Positions 45,607-55,203 of a stretch of DNA of 64,000 nucleotides are shown here, piece by piece. This DNA is from Pedobacter psychrodurus. Its GTDB lineage: Bacteria; Bacteroidota; Bacteroidia; Sphingobacteriales; Sphingobacteriaceae. The number at the start of each line of letters is the position of its first letter. Position 1 is the first letter of the stretch. Made by a program: the position numbers and the translations under genes. The stretch is taken from positions 124,001 through 188,000 of the forward strand of contig NZ_SJSO01000002.1 in the NCBI RefSeq assembly GCF_004331735.1. The letters run 5' to 3'. The notes under the pieces are model-generated. The model had not been told where the DNA came from and made no database searches. It was given only the letters and a program-made list of their open reading frames with translations.

Positions 45607-46215
45607 ATGCTCGAATCCCGAAAGGTATTTTTAGTGAACGCTGTATTAAATTATTTCAGCAGTTTATGCCCTATAACCTCTGGATTTATCCAGGAAATAG
45701 AAAAAAGTGTAGAGCCTCTTCTAATCAAGAAGAATAAATACATTTTATCTCCTATTGATAATAATGATTATGTTTTTTTTGTAGTATCAGGTTTAGTAAG
45801 GGGGTTTATTAAAGATGATAATAAAGAGATTACCACTTGGATAAGTTTAGGGAACGAGTTTATTGGAGCCATTCAGCATCCCAATGAAAACACCCAACCC
45901 TCTATTGAATATTTACAGGCATTGGAAAATTCAGAATTGGTTGCCATTCCGCACTTATTGATTGATAAGCTTTACGCCAGTTATCAGGAAACAAATGTTA
46001 TTGGCAGAAAAATTTTAGCACTCCAGTATCATGCCGCCTCAGAACGGGCCATAATCGCACGGATCCCTTCGGCAGAAAGGCGTTATGAAAAATTTTTGGA
46101 ACTAAATTCTTTTGATGTATCTAGAGTGCCTTTAAGGTGCATAGCCAGTTATTTAGGTATGCGTTTGGAAACACTCAGCCGTATACGGAGTAAGTTGGTA
46201 AGAGAGCTGGTATAG
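45607..46215 (+). CDS. Crp/Fnr-family transcriptional regulator
   Basis: About 203 residues from the ATG at 45607 (MLESRKVFLVNAVL); a TTG six bases earlier is possible. It has a cNMP-binding-like barrel (about 20-130, DNNDYVFFVVSGLVRGFI) and a short Crp-type HTH at the C-terminus (about 160-200, VPLRCIASYLGMRLETLSRIRSKL). The barrel resembles the N-terminal half of the Crp-AraC fusion at 9.75 kb. It lies downstream of the type IX cluster but 186 bp away, so it is probably a separate unit. Confidence 0.9.
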   Translation: MLESRKVFLVNAVLNYFSSLCPITSGFIQEIEKSVEPLLIKKNKYILSPIDNNDYVFFVVSGLVRGFIKDDNKEITTWISLGNEFIGAIQHPNENTQPSIEYLQALENSELVAIPHLLIDKLYASYQETNVIGRKILALQYHAASERAIIARIPSAERRYEKFLELNSFDVSRVPLRCIASYLGMRLETLSRIRSKLVRELV

Positions 46216-46382
46216 TATGATAAAACACCTGTTTCTCGGTTGATTATCATAATCACAAAAGGTTAGATCGATTCGCCTGCAAAAAATACTCATTTTAAAC
46301 GCTATGTTTACATAACATTATACACTTTTTACAAATTGATGTACAACATGAATTTGCCCCTACTAAACACCGCATTTGTAGT

Positions 46383-46466
46383 TAAATTTGGTTAAGTAAA
46401 AATTAAATCAACGGGACGATTTAGATTACACTCGTAAGCCTCTCTGTTAAGGGAGGCTTATTTCGT
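46383..46466 (+). ncRNA. Candidate small transcript 1 in the 46.2-46.75 kb gap
   Basis: A -7-type box TAAATTTG (46383-46390, fits TAnnTTTG) is followed about 45 bases later by a hairpin TAAGCCTC (46435-46442) / GAGGCTTA (46453-46460) and a T-rich tail. No start codon with a meaningful frame lies between. It would yield a transcript of about 70 nt. Confidence 0.3.
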
Positions 46467-46580
46467 TTCAACCAATCGGTTCAACATTCCCTATAATCAA
46501 ATGGATTTTGTTAAAGTTTTATCAAATGCTATTATTTAATTAAAATCTTCATCAAATCTTAATCTTTCTATAGTAATATT

Positions 46581-46671
46581 GTACCCATAAGGGGTGAGAG
46601 CCTTATATCAACTTTTAGTTGAGAGCGTTAATTTAGATAGAGGGTGTAGCCAGAGGCTACACCCTTTTTTT
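46581..46671 (+). ncRNA. Candidate structured small RNA with own terminator
   Basis: Three consecutive stems in 90 bases: ATAAGG/CCTTAT (46587-46606), TCAAC/GTTGA (46608-46622) and a strong terminator AGGGTGTAGCC/GGCTACACCCT (46641-46665) followed by a long T run. A weak -7-like TAATATTG lies at 46574-46581. The next gene is on the other strand, so the terminator cannot belong to an mRNA from the right. The Crp-like gene ends 365 bp upstream, so it could in principle be a very long 3' region of that gene. Confidence 0.4.
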
Positions 46672-46754
46672 CTTGGCTGTTCTTTATTTGGGTGGACTAT
46701 CTACATTTTCTTTTTAAAGCACCCGGTAAGCAATAAAAAGGGGCTAAATATTAA

Positions 46755-47306
46755 CTACACCACCGTAAGATTTGCTTCTTCCAGCTCCTTTAATAAACCT
46801 GATACCTCATTCCAGTGATTTATCCTTTGATGATGGTCTTTCTCTACATTGTGAAATGCTGTAAACATTAAGGGTTTTCCTTTGCAGAAATCGAGGTTTT
46901 TGCAATGGTCATCAATCAAATAATCGGTATCTATAATGCTTTTATCGCCACAAAAGATAATGTTCCTCCAGCCGATAAAAGGAAAATGCTCCGCAAGCCA
47001 TTCGCGTTTTTCGAAGAGCGATAAGGGAAATTCCATAGCGGCCGAAACGATATAGATCTCGTAGTCTTCCATTATTTTTTTTACGGCTTCAACTGCGCCC
47101 TCCATAACAGGAAGGTTCCTGAAAAAGCCTGCTCTGTTGCAAATCTTCATTACCATTGCCCTATCCGGAAAAAGTTCTTCTTCCGATTTGCCTTTTATAT
47201 CATTGCGGGCAAGGGAAATACCTGTTTCTTCCTGGTATGTCTGGAGTATATGATCTTCTATATCGGCGAGAACGCCGTCCATGTCAATGCCTATTGTTTT
47301 TCTCAT
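46755..47306 (-). CDS. 5'(3')-deoxyribonucleotidase-like HAD phosphatase
   Basis: 183 residues of the NT5C group. HAD motif I is IGIDMDGVLAD (Asp8 nucleophile, Asp10), motif II is in YEIYIVSAAME, and motif III/IV is KSIIDTDYLIDDHCKNL. The family dephosphorylates deoxynucleoside monophosphates. It is divergent from a DeoR-family regulator with palindromes between them, so it is probably under that regulator's control. The start ATG at 47306 fits the motif spacing. Confidence 0.88.
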   Translation of the reverse strand: MRKTIGIDMDGVLADIEDHILQTYQEETGISLARNDIKGKSEEELFPDRAMVMKICNRAGFFRNLPVMEGAVEAVKKIMEDYEIYIVSAAMEFPLSLFEKREWLAEHFPFIGWRNIIFCGDKSIIDTDYLIDDHCKNLDFCKGKPLMFTAFHNVEKDHHQRINHWNEVSGLLKELEEANLTVV

Positions 47307-47340
47307 GATTTGCTATATTTTGCAACAAAAATATTTAATA

Positions 47341-47397
47341 TTGCAATAAATTGCAAATTTTAATCCTGATAAATTTATATATTTGCAATATATTGCA
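47341..47397. promoter_or_regulatory. Two TTGCAA-type palindromes between nucleotidase and DeoR genes
   Basis: TTGCAA-TAAA-TTGCAA lies at 47341-47356 and the perfect 14-bp palindrome TGCAATATATTGCA at 47384-47397, ending 5 bp before the DeoR ATG. A third half site TTGCAA is near 47320. The layout suits autoregulation and joint control of the divergent gene. Confidence 0.55.
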
Positions 47398-47402
47398 GTA
47401 AT

Positions 47403-48152
47403 ATGGTGAAAGAAGAGCGTCTACAGATCATTATAAATACCCTGGAAAAAGATAATAAGGTACGGTTGGATAAGTTAAGTTCATTGCTGAATGTATCAGA
47501 AGATACTGTACGTCGTGATATTAAGGAACTTGATATGCAAGGGTTGCTCAGGGCGGTTAGGGGTGGTGCAATTTCTCATTCACCTATTCCACAGCACTAC
47601 CGAGATAGGGAAAAGTACAATCAGCAGCACAAACAGGTTATTGCAAATAAAGCCTTACAGTTTTTGAAAGATGGTCAGGTAGTATTTTTTGATGGTGGTA
47701 CCTCTGTAGTTGCATTGGCTGCAGCGTTGCCTAAAGATTTAAAAATCACCATCATTACCAATAGCTTTCCGGTTGCCAATATTTTGGAAGACCACCCCAA
47801 TGCCGAAGTGATATTTGCTGGCGGAAGATTGCATAAAACTGCATTTACCACCATGGGGCAAGAAACTATTGATACTTTTAGAAAGGTCAGGGCCGATATT
47901 TGTATGCTTGGTATCTGTAGTTTGCACCATAGCATGGGCATTACCTCCATTATATATGAAGATGCCCAGTTGAACAACATCATGATTAACCAGGCACAGA
48001 AAACCATTGCGCTCTCGGCACTCGAAAAAATAAATACCGTGGAACCCTATTATGTTTGCCCGGTTACTGATGTAGATGTGATCATTACCGAAACCGATTC
48101 AGGTAATACGATCTTGGAGTCCTATAAACAGTTGGGGATTGAGGTAGTTTAA
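47403..48152 (+). CDS. DeoR-family transcriptional regulator
   Basis: 249 residues. The N-terminal HTH (about 5-57) shows the family signature KLSSLLNVSEDTVRRDIKEL and GLLRAVRGGA. It is followed by the DeoRC sugar-phosphate-sensing domain with DGGTSVVALAAALP, TNSFPVANIL, FAGGRL and DICMLGICSLH. Such proteins respond to phosphorylated sugars or nucleosides. It faces the deoxyribonucleotidase gene, so a deoxyribose- or nucleotide-derived ligand is possible but not shown. Confidence 0.93.
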   Translation: MVKEERLQIIINTLEKDNKVRLDKLSSLLNVSEDTVRRDIKELDMQGLLRAVRGGAISHSPIPQHYRDREKYNQQHKQVIANKALQFLKDGQVVFFDGGTSVVALAAALPKDLKITIITNSFPVANILEDHPNAEVIFAGGRLHKTAFTTMGQETIDTFRKVRADICMLGICSLHHSMGITSIIYEDAQLNNIMINQAQKTIALSALEKINTVEPYYVCPVTDVDVIITETDSGNTILESYKQLGIEVV

Positions 48153-48232
48153 ATACTTGTATATCAATACTAAATAAATGACTTAATTTGTGTAATCTAA
48201 ATTTTAATCCTCATTAAATACTTTCTTCTGTT

Positions 48233-48751
48233 TTGCCAAGCTACATTTTGCAAGAACAAATGCTTATTTATGCTTGTTGGAGTGTTGGGCTATTCTTCTT
48301 TAGAAAAACTGAATTTATCAGCAAATTTGATATCTCCATTATTTGGCTGATTAGGGTTGTGGGTATTGTGTATTTCTTGGAGATTCCTGTAATTTTATTA
48401 TCTGATTGGTTTAGTGGAAACTATGTTCAGTATGCACTCGTAAATCGCTTTACAGGACCATATTGGTTCCCGGCAGTTTTTTCTCTATTGGTATATTTAT
48501 CTTCCACACAAAGTCTTTGGTTAGTCTATTTCCAGAAGGCGAGGTATTGGCGTTTAAGTTTTGGGTTATTGATATTAACCATAACATTTATTAGTAATAT
48601 AATATTATGGCTTAGCGGCTTACAAAGAGATTGTGTCTCTCCTTCTTGGAGGATATCTTATCAATTGCCTCTTTTGCATATCGAATCAATTATCGTATTT
48701 GGTTTGATAACAGGATCTGGTTATTTGATACTCAGAGAAAAGGATAATTAA
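48233..48751 (+). CDS. Hypothetical membrane protein
   Basis: 172 residues if the TTG at 48233 is used (LPSYILQEQMLIYACWSVG); the ATG at 48260 would give 163. Five hydrophobic segments are visible (near residues 12-22, 33-51, 75-95, 106-128 and 145-165). No catalytic motif and no family recognised. It is more AT-rich than its neighbours and sits 35 bp before the metallophosphoesterase gene, possibly co-transcribed. Confidence 0.6.
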   Translation: MPSYILQEQMLIYACWSVGLFFFRKTEFISKFDISIIWLIRVVGIVYFLEIPVILLSDWFSGNYVQYALVNRFTGPYWFPAVFSLLVYLSSTQSLWLVYFQKARYWRLSFGLLILTITFISNIILWLSGLQRDCVSPSWRISYQLPLLHIESIIVFGLITGSGYLILREKDN

Positions 48752-48786
48752 GTTGTTATACGCTGCAGAATGATAAATATTTTTTA

Positions 48787-49533
48787 ATGAAAATACAGAT
48801 CATAAGTGATTTGCACCAGGAATTTGGGCTTTCTGAATTAAACTTCAGAAATGCCGATTTGATAATTTTAGCAGGTGACATCAATTTAGGAACAAAAGGT
48901 ATCGAATGGATTAAAGAAACCATTCCCAGTAAGCCTGTAATTTACGTTTTAGGTAATCATGAATATTATAAAGGAACATATCCTAACACGCTCCATAAAA
49001 TAATAGAAGCTTCAAGAGGTTCGAATGTTAGCGTTCTGGAGAATGAAAGTATTGAATTCGATGGAATAAGATTTCATGGAACAACTTTATGGACAGATTT
49101 CTCCTTATTTGGAAACCCCATAGAATATGGTATGATTTGTCAGGGTAAAATGAATGATTACCGGGTGATTAGAAGAGATCCTTCATATTCAAAATTAAGA
49201 ACAATCGATACGTATAAAATCCATCAGATTTCTAAAAAATGGCTTGAGAAAAGTTTAGCGGAATCAAAATCTGATAAAAATGTGGTTATCAGCCATCATG
49301 CCCCAAGTATAAGATCTATACCTCAGGAATATAAAAATGATCCTGTCGCATCAGCTTATGCATCAGATCTTGAGTATATCATGATGAAATACAAACCTGG
49401 TTACTGGATACACGGTCATGTTCATACCCCTGTAAGATACAAAGTAGGTCAAACTGAAATAATCTGTAATCCACATGGGTATATTAGTGAAAGGTATAAC
49501 GGTTATGATAAAGAATTGATTGTTGAAATTTGA
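48787..49533 (+). CDS. Calcineurin-like metallophosphoesterase
   Basis: 248 residues with the full metallophosphoesterase set: SDLHQEFG (Asp8, His10), ILAGDINLG, VLGNHEYYKG, VVISHHAPS and the C-terminal GHVHTPVRY. Two metal ions would be bound by these. The closest group resembles small cytosolic phosphoesterases of unknown substrate found in many Bacteroidota genomes. No signal peptide. It is the last gene before an 800-bp gap. Confidence 0.9.
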   Translation: MKIQIISDLHQEFGLSELNFRNADLIILAGDINLGTKGIEWIKETIPSKPVIYVLGNHEYYKGTYPNTLHKIIEASRGSNVSVLENESIEFDGIRFHGTTLWTDFSLFGNPIEYGMICQGKMNDYRVIRRDPSYSKLRTIDTYKIHQISKKWLEKSLAESKSDKNVVISHHAPSIRSIPQEYKNDPVASAYASDLEYIMMKYKPGYWIHGHVHTPVRYKVGQTEIICNPHGYISERYNGYDKELIVEI

Positions 49534-49572
49534 TGTGTTATTTTGAATAATATTTGAATATAGAAATAGAAT

Positions 49573-49658
49573 GGTCGTCATATCGACTGAAGCGTGGCGA
49601 AATGGAGAGGTCTATGATAGATTTCTCGGCTGCGTTGCACTCCGCTCGAAAAGACGAT
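49573..49658. repeat. Dispersed palindromic intergenic repeat
   Basis: The segment starts GTCGTCATATCGACTGAAGCG and ends CGCTCGAAAAGACGAT, and is GC-richer than its surroundings. The outer arms are imperfectly complementary (CGTC...GACG, TCGA...TCGA). It is of the REP/MITE-like type common in this lineage. Confidence 0.55.
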
Positions 49659-49749
49659 CTCTTGCGGACTTTCATCGCGCTCCTATGTTTGTGTAAAACT
49701 GATAAGTTCTCTGCGGGACAATGGATTTAGTTTCAATTTCCCCTTAAAT

Positions 49750-49912
49750 AAGAAAAGAGACAATCTATCCAGACTTGTCTCTTTTTTCTAACCAAATATA
49801 AACCTGTTATGAGCCAGGCTTTGTCTTTAATCTTCTATCAGAACCGAAGCGCTTCAAGAAAATGATTTATCTTTTTTAGTGGTGATAAACATCGTTCCGT
49901 TTATTACTCTAC
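49750..49912 (-). ncRNA. Candidate small RNA under the AGTGTA palindrome promoter
   Basis: On the minus strand a -7 box TATATTTG (49919-49912) lies 14 bp downstream of the palindromic operator at 49934-49950, and a terminator (49787-49753) closes the unit. The predicted transcript is about 150 nt. Its longest frame is 12 codons (MFITTKKDKSFS), so it is probably non-coding. It contains a perfect palindrome GAAGCGCTTC (about 49845-49854). The arrangement is inferred. Confidence 0.4.
49753..49787 (-). terminator. Terminator of the candidate small RNA
   Basis: AAAAGAGACAA (49753-49763) pairs with TTGTCTCTTTT. Both strands have T-rich tails, so it could also stop read-through from the metallophosphoesterase gene. 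Confidence 0.75.
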
Positions 49913-49950
49913 AAATATAGTAAAAAATTTGATAGTGTAAAAAATACACT
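49912..49950 (-). promoter_or_regulatory. Promoter with palindromic operator AGTGTA-N5-TACACT
   Basis: The perfect 17-bp palindrome at 49934-49950 (19 bp with the flanking T/A) covers the -33 region of a TAnnTTTG-type -7 box at 49912-49919. Binding would block RNA polymerase. No protein-coding gene lies downstream on that strand before the terminator. Confidence 0.5.
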
Positions 49951-49951
49951 A

Positions 49952-50265
49952 AGAAAAATTTAAGTATTTTTTTTGTCATTTTTTATTTACCGACCCTTTT
50001 GTAAGAGATTTTGGTGTTTAAAACGACTGTGATGCAAATATAGTAGAAAAATATGTTAATTAATTGTTAAATATTGTCAATTTATGGTGCGATTTAGTCA
50101 AACGTTTGTTTAATTCTTAGTAAAAATTCGATTTTATAAAATTTATTGGTGATTTTTTGGTTTTTGTAAGATATTAAGTGAATTTTTGACGTGAAAATTG
50201 AATAAAAATAATTTTACATATGGTTTTGAAATTGAATTTTATAGGTGAAAATTGTGTTTAAAATA
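49952..50265. other. AT-rich gap without a recognisable gene
   Basis: About 310 bases, very AT-rich, with many short A and T runs and no frame above background. I see no repeat, hairpin or convincing promoter here. Confidence 0.5.
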
Positions 50266-50299
50266 AAAAGGCAACATTAAATGAATAATGTTGCCTTTT
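50266..50299 (-). terminator. Terminator of the pfkA-gapA operon
   Basis: AAAAGGCAACATTA (50266-50279) and TAATGTTGCCTTTT (50286-50299) form a perfect 14-bp stem, 36 bp after the gapA stop on the minus strand. Confidence 0.9.
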
Positions 50300-50334
50300 A
50301 TATAGCCTTGTAAAGCGCTTAAAGTACTTTTTTG

Positions 50335-52183
<1,849 letters not shown>

Positions 52184-52184
52184 A

Positions 52185-53171
52185 TTATATTGAAAGTACC
52201 TCTGTCATTTCCATTAAATCGGGCTCGAGTTTAAAGGAATGAGCGGTTAAAGCTTCTCTTATGCTGGTTAATTTTATTTCGTTTCCTTTTAAACCTACCA
52301 TTTGCTCCGTTTCGCCTGCAATTAACGCATTTACTGCGGCAAAACCTAAACGACTGCCCAAAATTCTGTCGAAACTGCTCGGGCTACCACCCCGTTGAAG
52401 GTGGCCAAGTATGGTTACTTTGGTGTCGTAATGATCAAAAGTTTCTTTTACCTTTTTAGCAATATCGTAAGCACCGCCTTGTTTATGACCTTCGGCCACG
52501 ATAACGATGCTTGATGATTTTTTTGTAGCTGCACCTAAGGCCAGTTTAGTAATCAATTCGTTAACGCTGGTTTCCTTTTCAGGTAATAAAACAGCTTCGG
52601 CACCACTGGCAATCGAACTTCTTAATGCAATACATCCAGAATCGCGGCCCATTACTTCTACAAAGAATAACCGGTCGTGCGCATCGGCAGTATCTCTGAT
52701 TTTATCGATCGCCTCGATTACGGTGTTAATAGCAGTATCGTAACCTAAAGTGAAATCAGATCCAACTAAGTCGTTATCAATAGTACCCGGTATACCGATT
52801 ACCTTAACGCCAAAGGTTTCTGAAAAGCGTTTCGCTCCTGTGAATGTTCCGTCACCCCCGATTACCACCAGTCCATCAATACCATTTTTCTTTAAGTTAT
52901 TGTAGGCAATCTGTTGACCTTCGTCTGTTTTAAACTCTAAACAGCGCGCAGTTTTTAATATGGTACCACCCAAGTGTAAAATATTACTTACAGAACGGGC
53001 ATCCATTGGTTTTATGTTGTCGGTAATTAAACCTTGGTAACCTTGCATTACACCAAACATGTTAATGCCATGGTAAATTCCAGTACGAACAACAGCTCTG
53101 ATTGCAGCATTCATTCCAGGGGCATCGCCTCCAGAAGTTAGTACAGCTATATTTTTTATATTTGGCTCCAT
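52185..53171 (-). CDS. pfkA: ATP-dependent 6-phosphofructokinase
   Basis: Phosphorylates fructose 6-phosphate, the committed step of glycolysis. 328 residues with ATP-site GGDAPGMNAAIRA (about 14-26), GGDGTFTGA, the catalytic loop GIPGTIDNDL, the substrate segment EVMGRDSGCIAL and LGHLQRGGSPSSFDR. Typical length for the bacterial ATP-PFK. First gene of the operon, divergent from the Nudix-type regulator, with a palindromic operator 20 bp before its start. Confidence 0.97.
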   Translation of the reverse strand: MEPNIKNIAVLTSGGDAPGMNAAIRAVVRTGIYHGINMFGVMQGYQGLITDNIKPMDARSVSNILHLGGTILKTARCLEFKTDEGQQIAYNNLKKNGIDGLVVIGGDGTFTGAKRFSETFGVKVIGIPGTIDNDLVGSDFTLGYDTAINTVIEAIDKIRDTADAHDRLFFVEVMGRDSGCIALRSSIASGAEAVLLPEKETSVNELITKLALGAATKKSSSIVIVAEGHKQGGAYDIAKKVKETFDHYDTKVTILGHLQRGGSPSSFDRILGSRLGFAAVNALIAGETEQMVGLKGNEIKLTSIREALTAHSFKLEPDLMEMTEVLSI

Positions 53172-53181
53172 CTTTATAACA

Positions 53182-53207
53182 CGAATATAGTGTGTATTTT
53201 TTACACT
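53182..53207 (-). promoter_or_regulatory. pfkA promoter with palindromic operator TGTGTA-N5-TACACT
   Basis: The 17-bp palindrome at 53191-53207 has one mismatch and borders a -7-like TATATTCG (53189-53182 on the minus strand). It lies in the 111-bp gap between pfkA and the Nudix-type regulator, the usual place for an autoregulated operator. The leader to the pfkA ATG would be short. Confidence 0.55.
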
Positions 53208-53282
53208 AAGTAATTTATTTTATTTTTTTTACTTAATATTGAAAGTCATACCTTTATCTGCTTAAAATAACTAAATTTTACT

Positions 53283-53972
53283 TTGGAACAAATTTTACCT
53301 CATTTAGATTCTGTATTCTCGATAGATTGCGTTTTGTTTGGATTTGATGGTAAGGAATTAAAAATCCTGCTCATTGAAAGGAATGAAGAACCATTTAAAG
53401 ATTGGTGGGCATTGCCCGGTAACATTGTTGGCCCTGATGAAAGTTTAGATCAATCAGCCTCCCGGATTTTGTACGAACTTACTGGTTTGCGTGGTATTTA
53501 CATGGAGCAGTATTATGCTTTTGGCGATCCGCATAGGCACCCGCAGGGTAGGGTAATTACTTTGGCTTATTATGCTTTGATCCGTTTGGGCGGAGATAAA
53601 GAGCTTAGGCCAATCAGTAGCTATGCCAAGCGAGCCAACTGGTTGCCGATTACCGATCTGCCTAAACTGGCTTTCGATCACCAGAAAATTTACGATAAAG
53701 GATTAGAAAAAATAAAACGCCGGATCAAACACCAGCCAATTGCCTTCGAACTCTTGCCAGAGAAATTTACTTTAACGCAATTGCAGCATGTTTATGAACT
53801 GGTGCTGGGTAAAAAACTCGATAAAAGGAACTTTAGAAAAAAGATTGTGAGTTTTGGCGTGTTGAAAGAACTTGATGAAAAACAAAAAGGTGTGTCTTAC
53901 CGTGCTGCTACTTTATACCGTTTTGATAAACGTAAGTACGCGAAACTTTTTGGTAAAGAGATTTCTTTTTAA
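53283..53972 (+). CDS. NrtR/AraR-type regulator: inactive Nudix domain plus winged helix
   Basis: 229 residues with a TTG start at 53283 (LEQILPHLDSVFSIDCVL). The N-terminal 140 residues are a Nudix fold with GNIVGPDESLDQSASRILYELTGL in place of the catalytic box. Two of the REUXEE glutamates are replaced (Arg-Ile-Leu-Tyr-Glu-Leu), so it should bind but not hydrolyse a ligand. The C-terminal 80 residues form a winged helix (TLTQLQHVYELVLGKKLDKRNFRKKI), as in NrtR and Bacteroides AraR. It is divergent from pfkA across a palindromic operator and probably controls glycolytic genes. Confidence 0.9.
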   Translation: MEQILPHLDSVFSIDCVLFGFDGKELKILLIERNEEPFKDWWALPGNIVGPDESLDQSASRILYELTGLRGIYMEQYYAFGDPHRHPQGRVITLAYYALIRLGGDKELRPISSYAKRANWLPITDLPKLAFDHQKIYDKGLEKIKRRIKHQPIAFELLPEKFTLTQLQHVYELVLGKKLDKRNFRKKIVSFGVLKELDEKQKGVSYRAATLYRFDKRKYAKLFGKEISF

Positions 53973-54014
53973 AGATCTGAGATACTAGATTTGAGACAAT
54001 GAAGAGACAAGATT
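53973..54014. repeat. 7-nt-period repeat after the Nudix-type regulator
   Basis: Heptads AGATCTG, AGATACT, AGATTTG, AGACAAT, GAAGAGA, CAAGATT begin directly at the stop codon. Confidence 0.6.
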
Positions 54015-54030
54015 CGTCTAGAATAGATAT

Positions 54031-54070
54031 AAAAATCCCCGATTTGAAATTTCAAATCGGGGATTTTTTG
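54031..54070. terminator. Bidirectional terminator
   Basis: AATCCCCGATTTGAAA and its exact complement form a perfect inverted repeat flanked by A and T runs (54031-54069). It separates the Nudix-type regulator from the convergent kinase gene. Confidence 0.93.
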
Positions 54071-54083
54071 TTGTAATTATAAT

Positions 54084-54132
54084 TTGACTCCGGACTAAAG
54101 ACTCCAGATTTAGGACTTAAGACTAAGCCTTA
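54084..54132. repeat. 7-nt-period repeat running into the kinase 3' end
   Basis: Heptads TTGACTC, CGGACTA, AAGACTC, CAGATTT, AGGACTT, AAGACTA, AGCCTTA. The minus-strand kinase stop codon (54125-54123) and its last Lys-Ala codons lie inside the repeat. Confidence 0.7.
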
Positions 54133-54983
54133 GGAGCCAGCTCCAAGTGGTAATGAACCAAATCATCTATAGGAGAACGGATAATTTTACCCACGCCCAT
54201 TTCGTAACGGTCGGCTACAATACTTAAAATATCACGGAAACTATAACCTACAGAACCTACACAGTTTAATTTGTGGTCTTTGTAGTTAGGGTAGTGAATG
54301 ACCAAAGCTTCGAAAAATGCGGTAAAAGCATAATCAATGGTAGTAAAAGCATAATCCTCGTAGTTATCTTTAAAATCGTATAAGAACTTACTAAAGCTTG
54401 CGCAGAAACGGTTTGGCAATGGCTTATTATAAATGTTATCGAAAATATCTTCGTTGGTTAAAGCATAATTATCGTAAAAAGCTTCACGTAAGCCTTTCGG
54501 CATGTAACCTTTCATGTAATCGCTCAAAATACGTTTACCAATGTACGAACCGCTACCTTCATCACCTAAGAAATAACCCAATGAATCGATGTTCATGGTA
54601 ATTTCAGATCCATCGTAAAGACATGAGTTTGTACCTGTACCTAAAATAGCAGCAAATCCTGGCTCGTTTCCAAGAAGTGCTCTAGATGAAGCAAGTAAAT
54701 CATGGCCTACAAAAATGGTTGCATTGGTAAAGATCTGTTGCATGGCATCAGCCACAATCTTAACATTTGCAGGTGTAGAACAGCCGGCACCGTAGTAATA
54801 AACTGCTGTTAATTTCTCTCTTTCCAAGTGGTCTGGAAGAGTGTCATTCAAAGACTTTACAATGTATTCTCCTTTTGAAAAATATGGATTGTAACCTTCG
54901 GTGTTAAAGTAAATTTTTCTGCCGGCCTCGTTAATCAAACACCAATTTGTTTTGGTAGATCCGCCGTCTGCAATTACTATCAT
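54123..54983 (-). CDS. BadF/BadG-type N-acetylglucosamine kinase-like protein (intact)
   Basis: 286 residues from the internal Met at 54983 (MIVIADGGSTKTNWCLINE); the longer frame to 55007 adds eight residues. The ATP motifs are intact: phosphate-1 ADGGSTKTNW, phosphate-2 ILGTGTNSCLYDG, and LGYFLGDEGSGSYIG with an adenosine region near NCVGSVGYS. The family phosphorylates N-acetylglucosamine or glucosamine. It is a paralogue of the degenerate copy in the pfkA operon and has an AGTGTA-type palindrome about 105 bp upstream. Confidence 0.88.
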   Translation of the reverse strand: MIVIADGGSTKTNWCLINEAGRKIYFNTEGYNPYFSKGEYIVKSLNDTLPDHLEREKLTAVYYYGAGCSTPANVKIVADAMQQIFTNATIFVGHDLLASSRALLGNEPGFAAILGTGTNSCLYDGSEITMNIDSLGYFLGDEGSGSYIGKRILSDYMKGYMPKGLREAFYDNYALTNEDIFDNIYNKPLPNRFCASFSKFLYDFKDNYEDYAFTTIDYAFTAFFEALVIHYPNYKDHKLNCVGSVGYSFRDILSIVADRYEMGVGKIIRSPIDDLVHYHLELAPKA

Positions 54984-55087
54984 TTTATTTATTTTTGGTT
55001 TTAGCAAGATAAAAGTATAAAAAGTCTTATATTTTGTATCCTTTTTTTTAATAATTTTTTAACAATTTGTTGTTGTTAAAAATTAAG

Positions 55088-55104
55088 TGTGTAAAAAATA
55101 CACT
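55088..55104. promoter_or_regulatory. Palindromic operator TGTGTA-N5-TACACT
   Basis: A 17-bp palindrome with one mismatch in the 220-bp divergent gap between the intact kinase gene and the threonine aldolase gene. It has the same arms and spacer as the sites at 31198, 49934 and 53191. Which side it controls is not evident; the kinase is the more likely target. Confidence 0.5.
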
Positions 55105-55203
55105 ATATAAGGCGTTTAATCGCCGAAAAACCTTAAAATTATACCAGAAAAGGCATTGGTCTTTTTTTTAAACGTCAACAGTATTTTACAACCAGATAGC
55201 GAA

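Noticed and set aside
46591..46606. TPP-riboswitch-like GGGGTGAGAG
   Set aside because: The rest of the conserved thi-box is absent and no thiamin gene follows on that strand.
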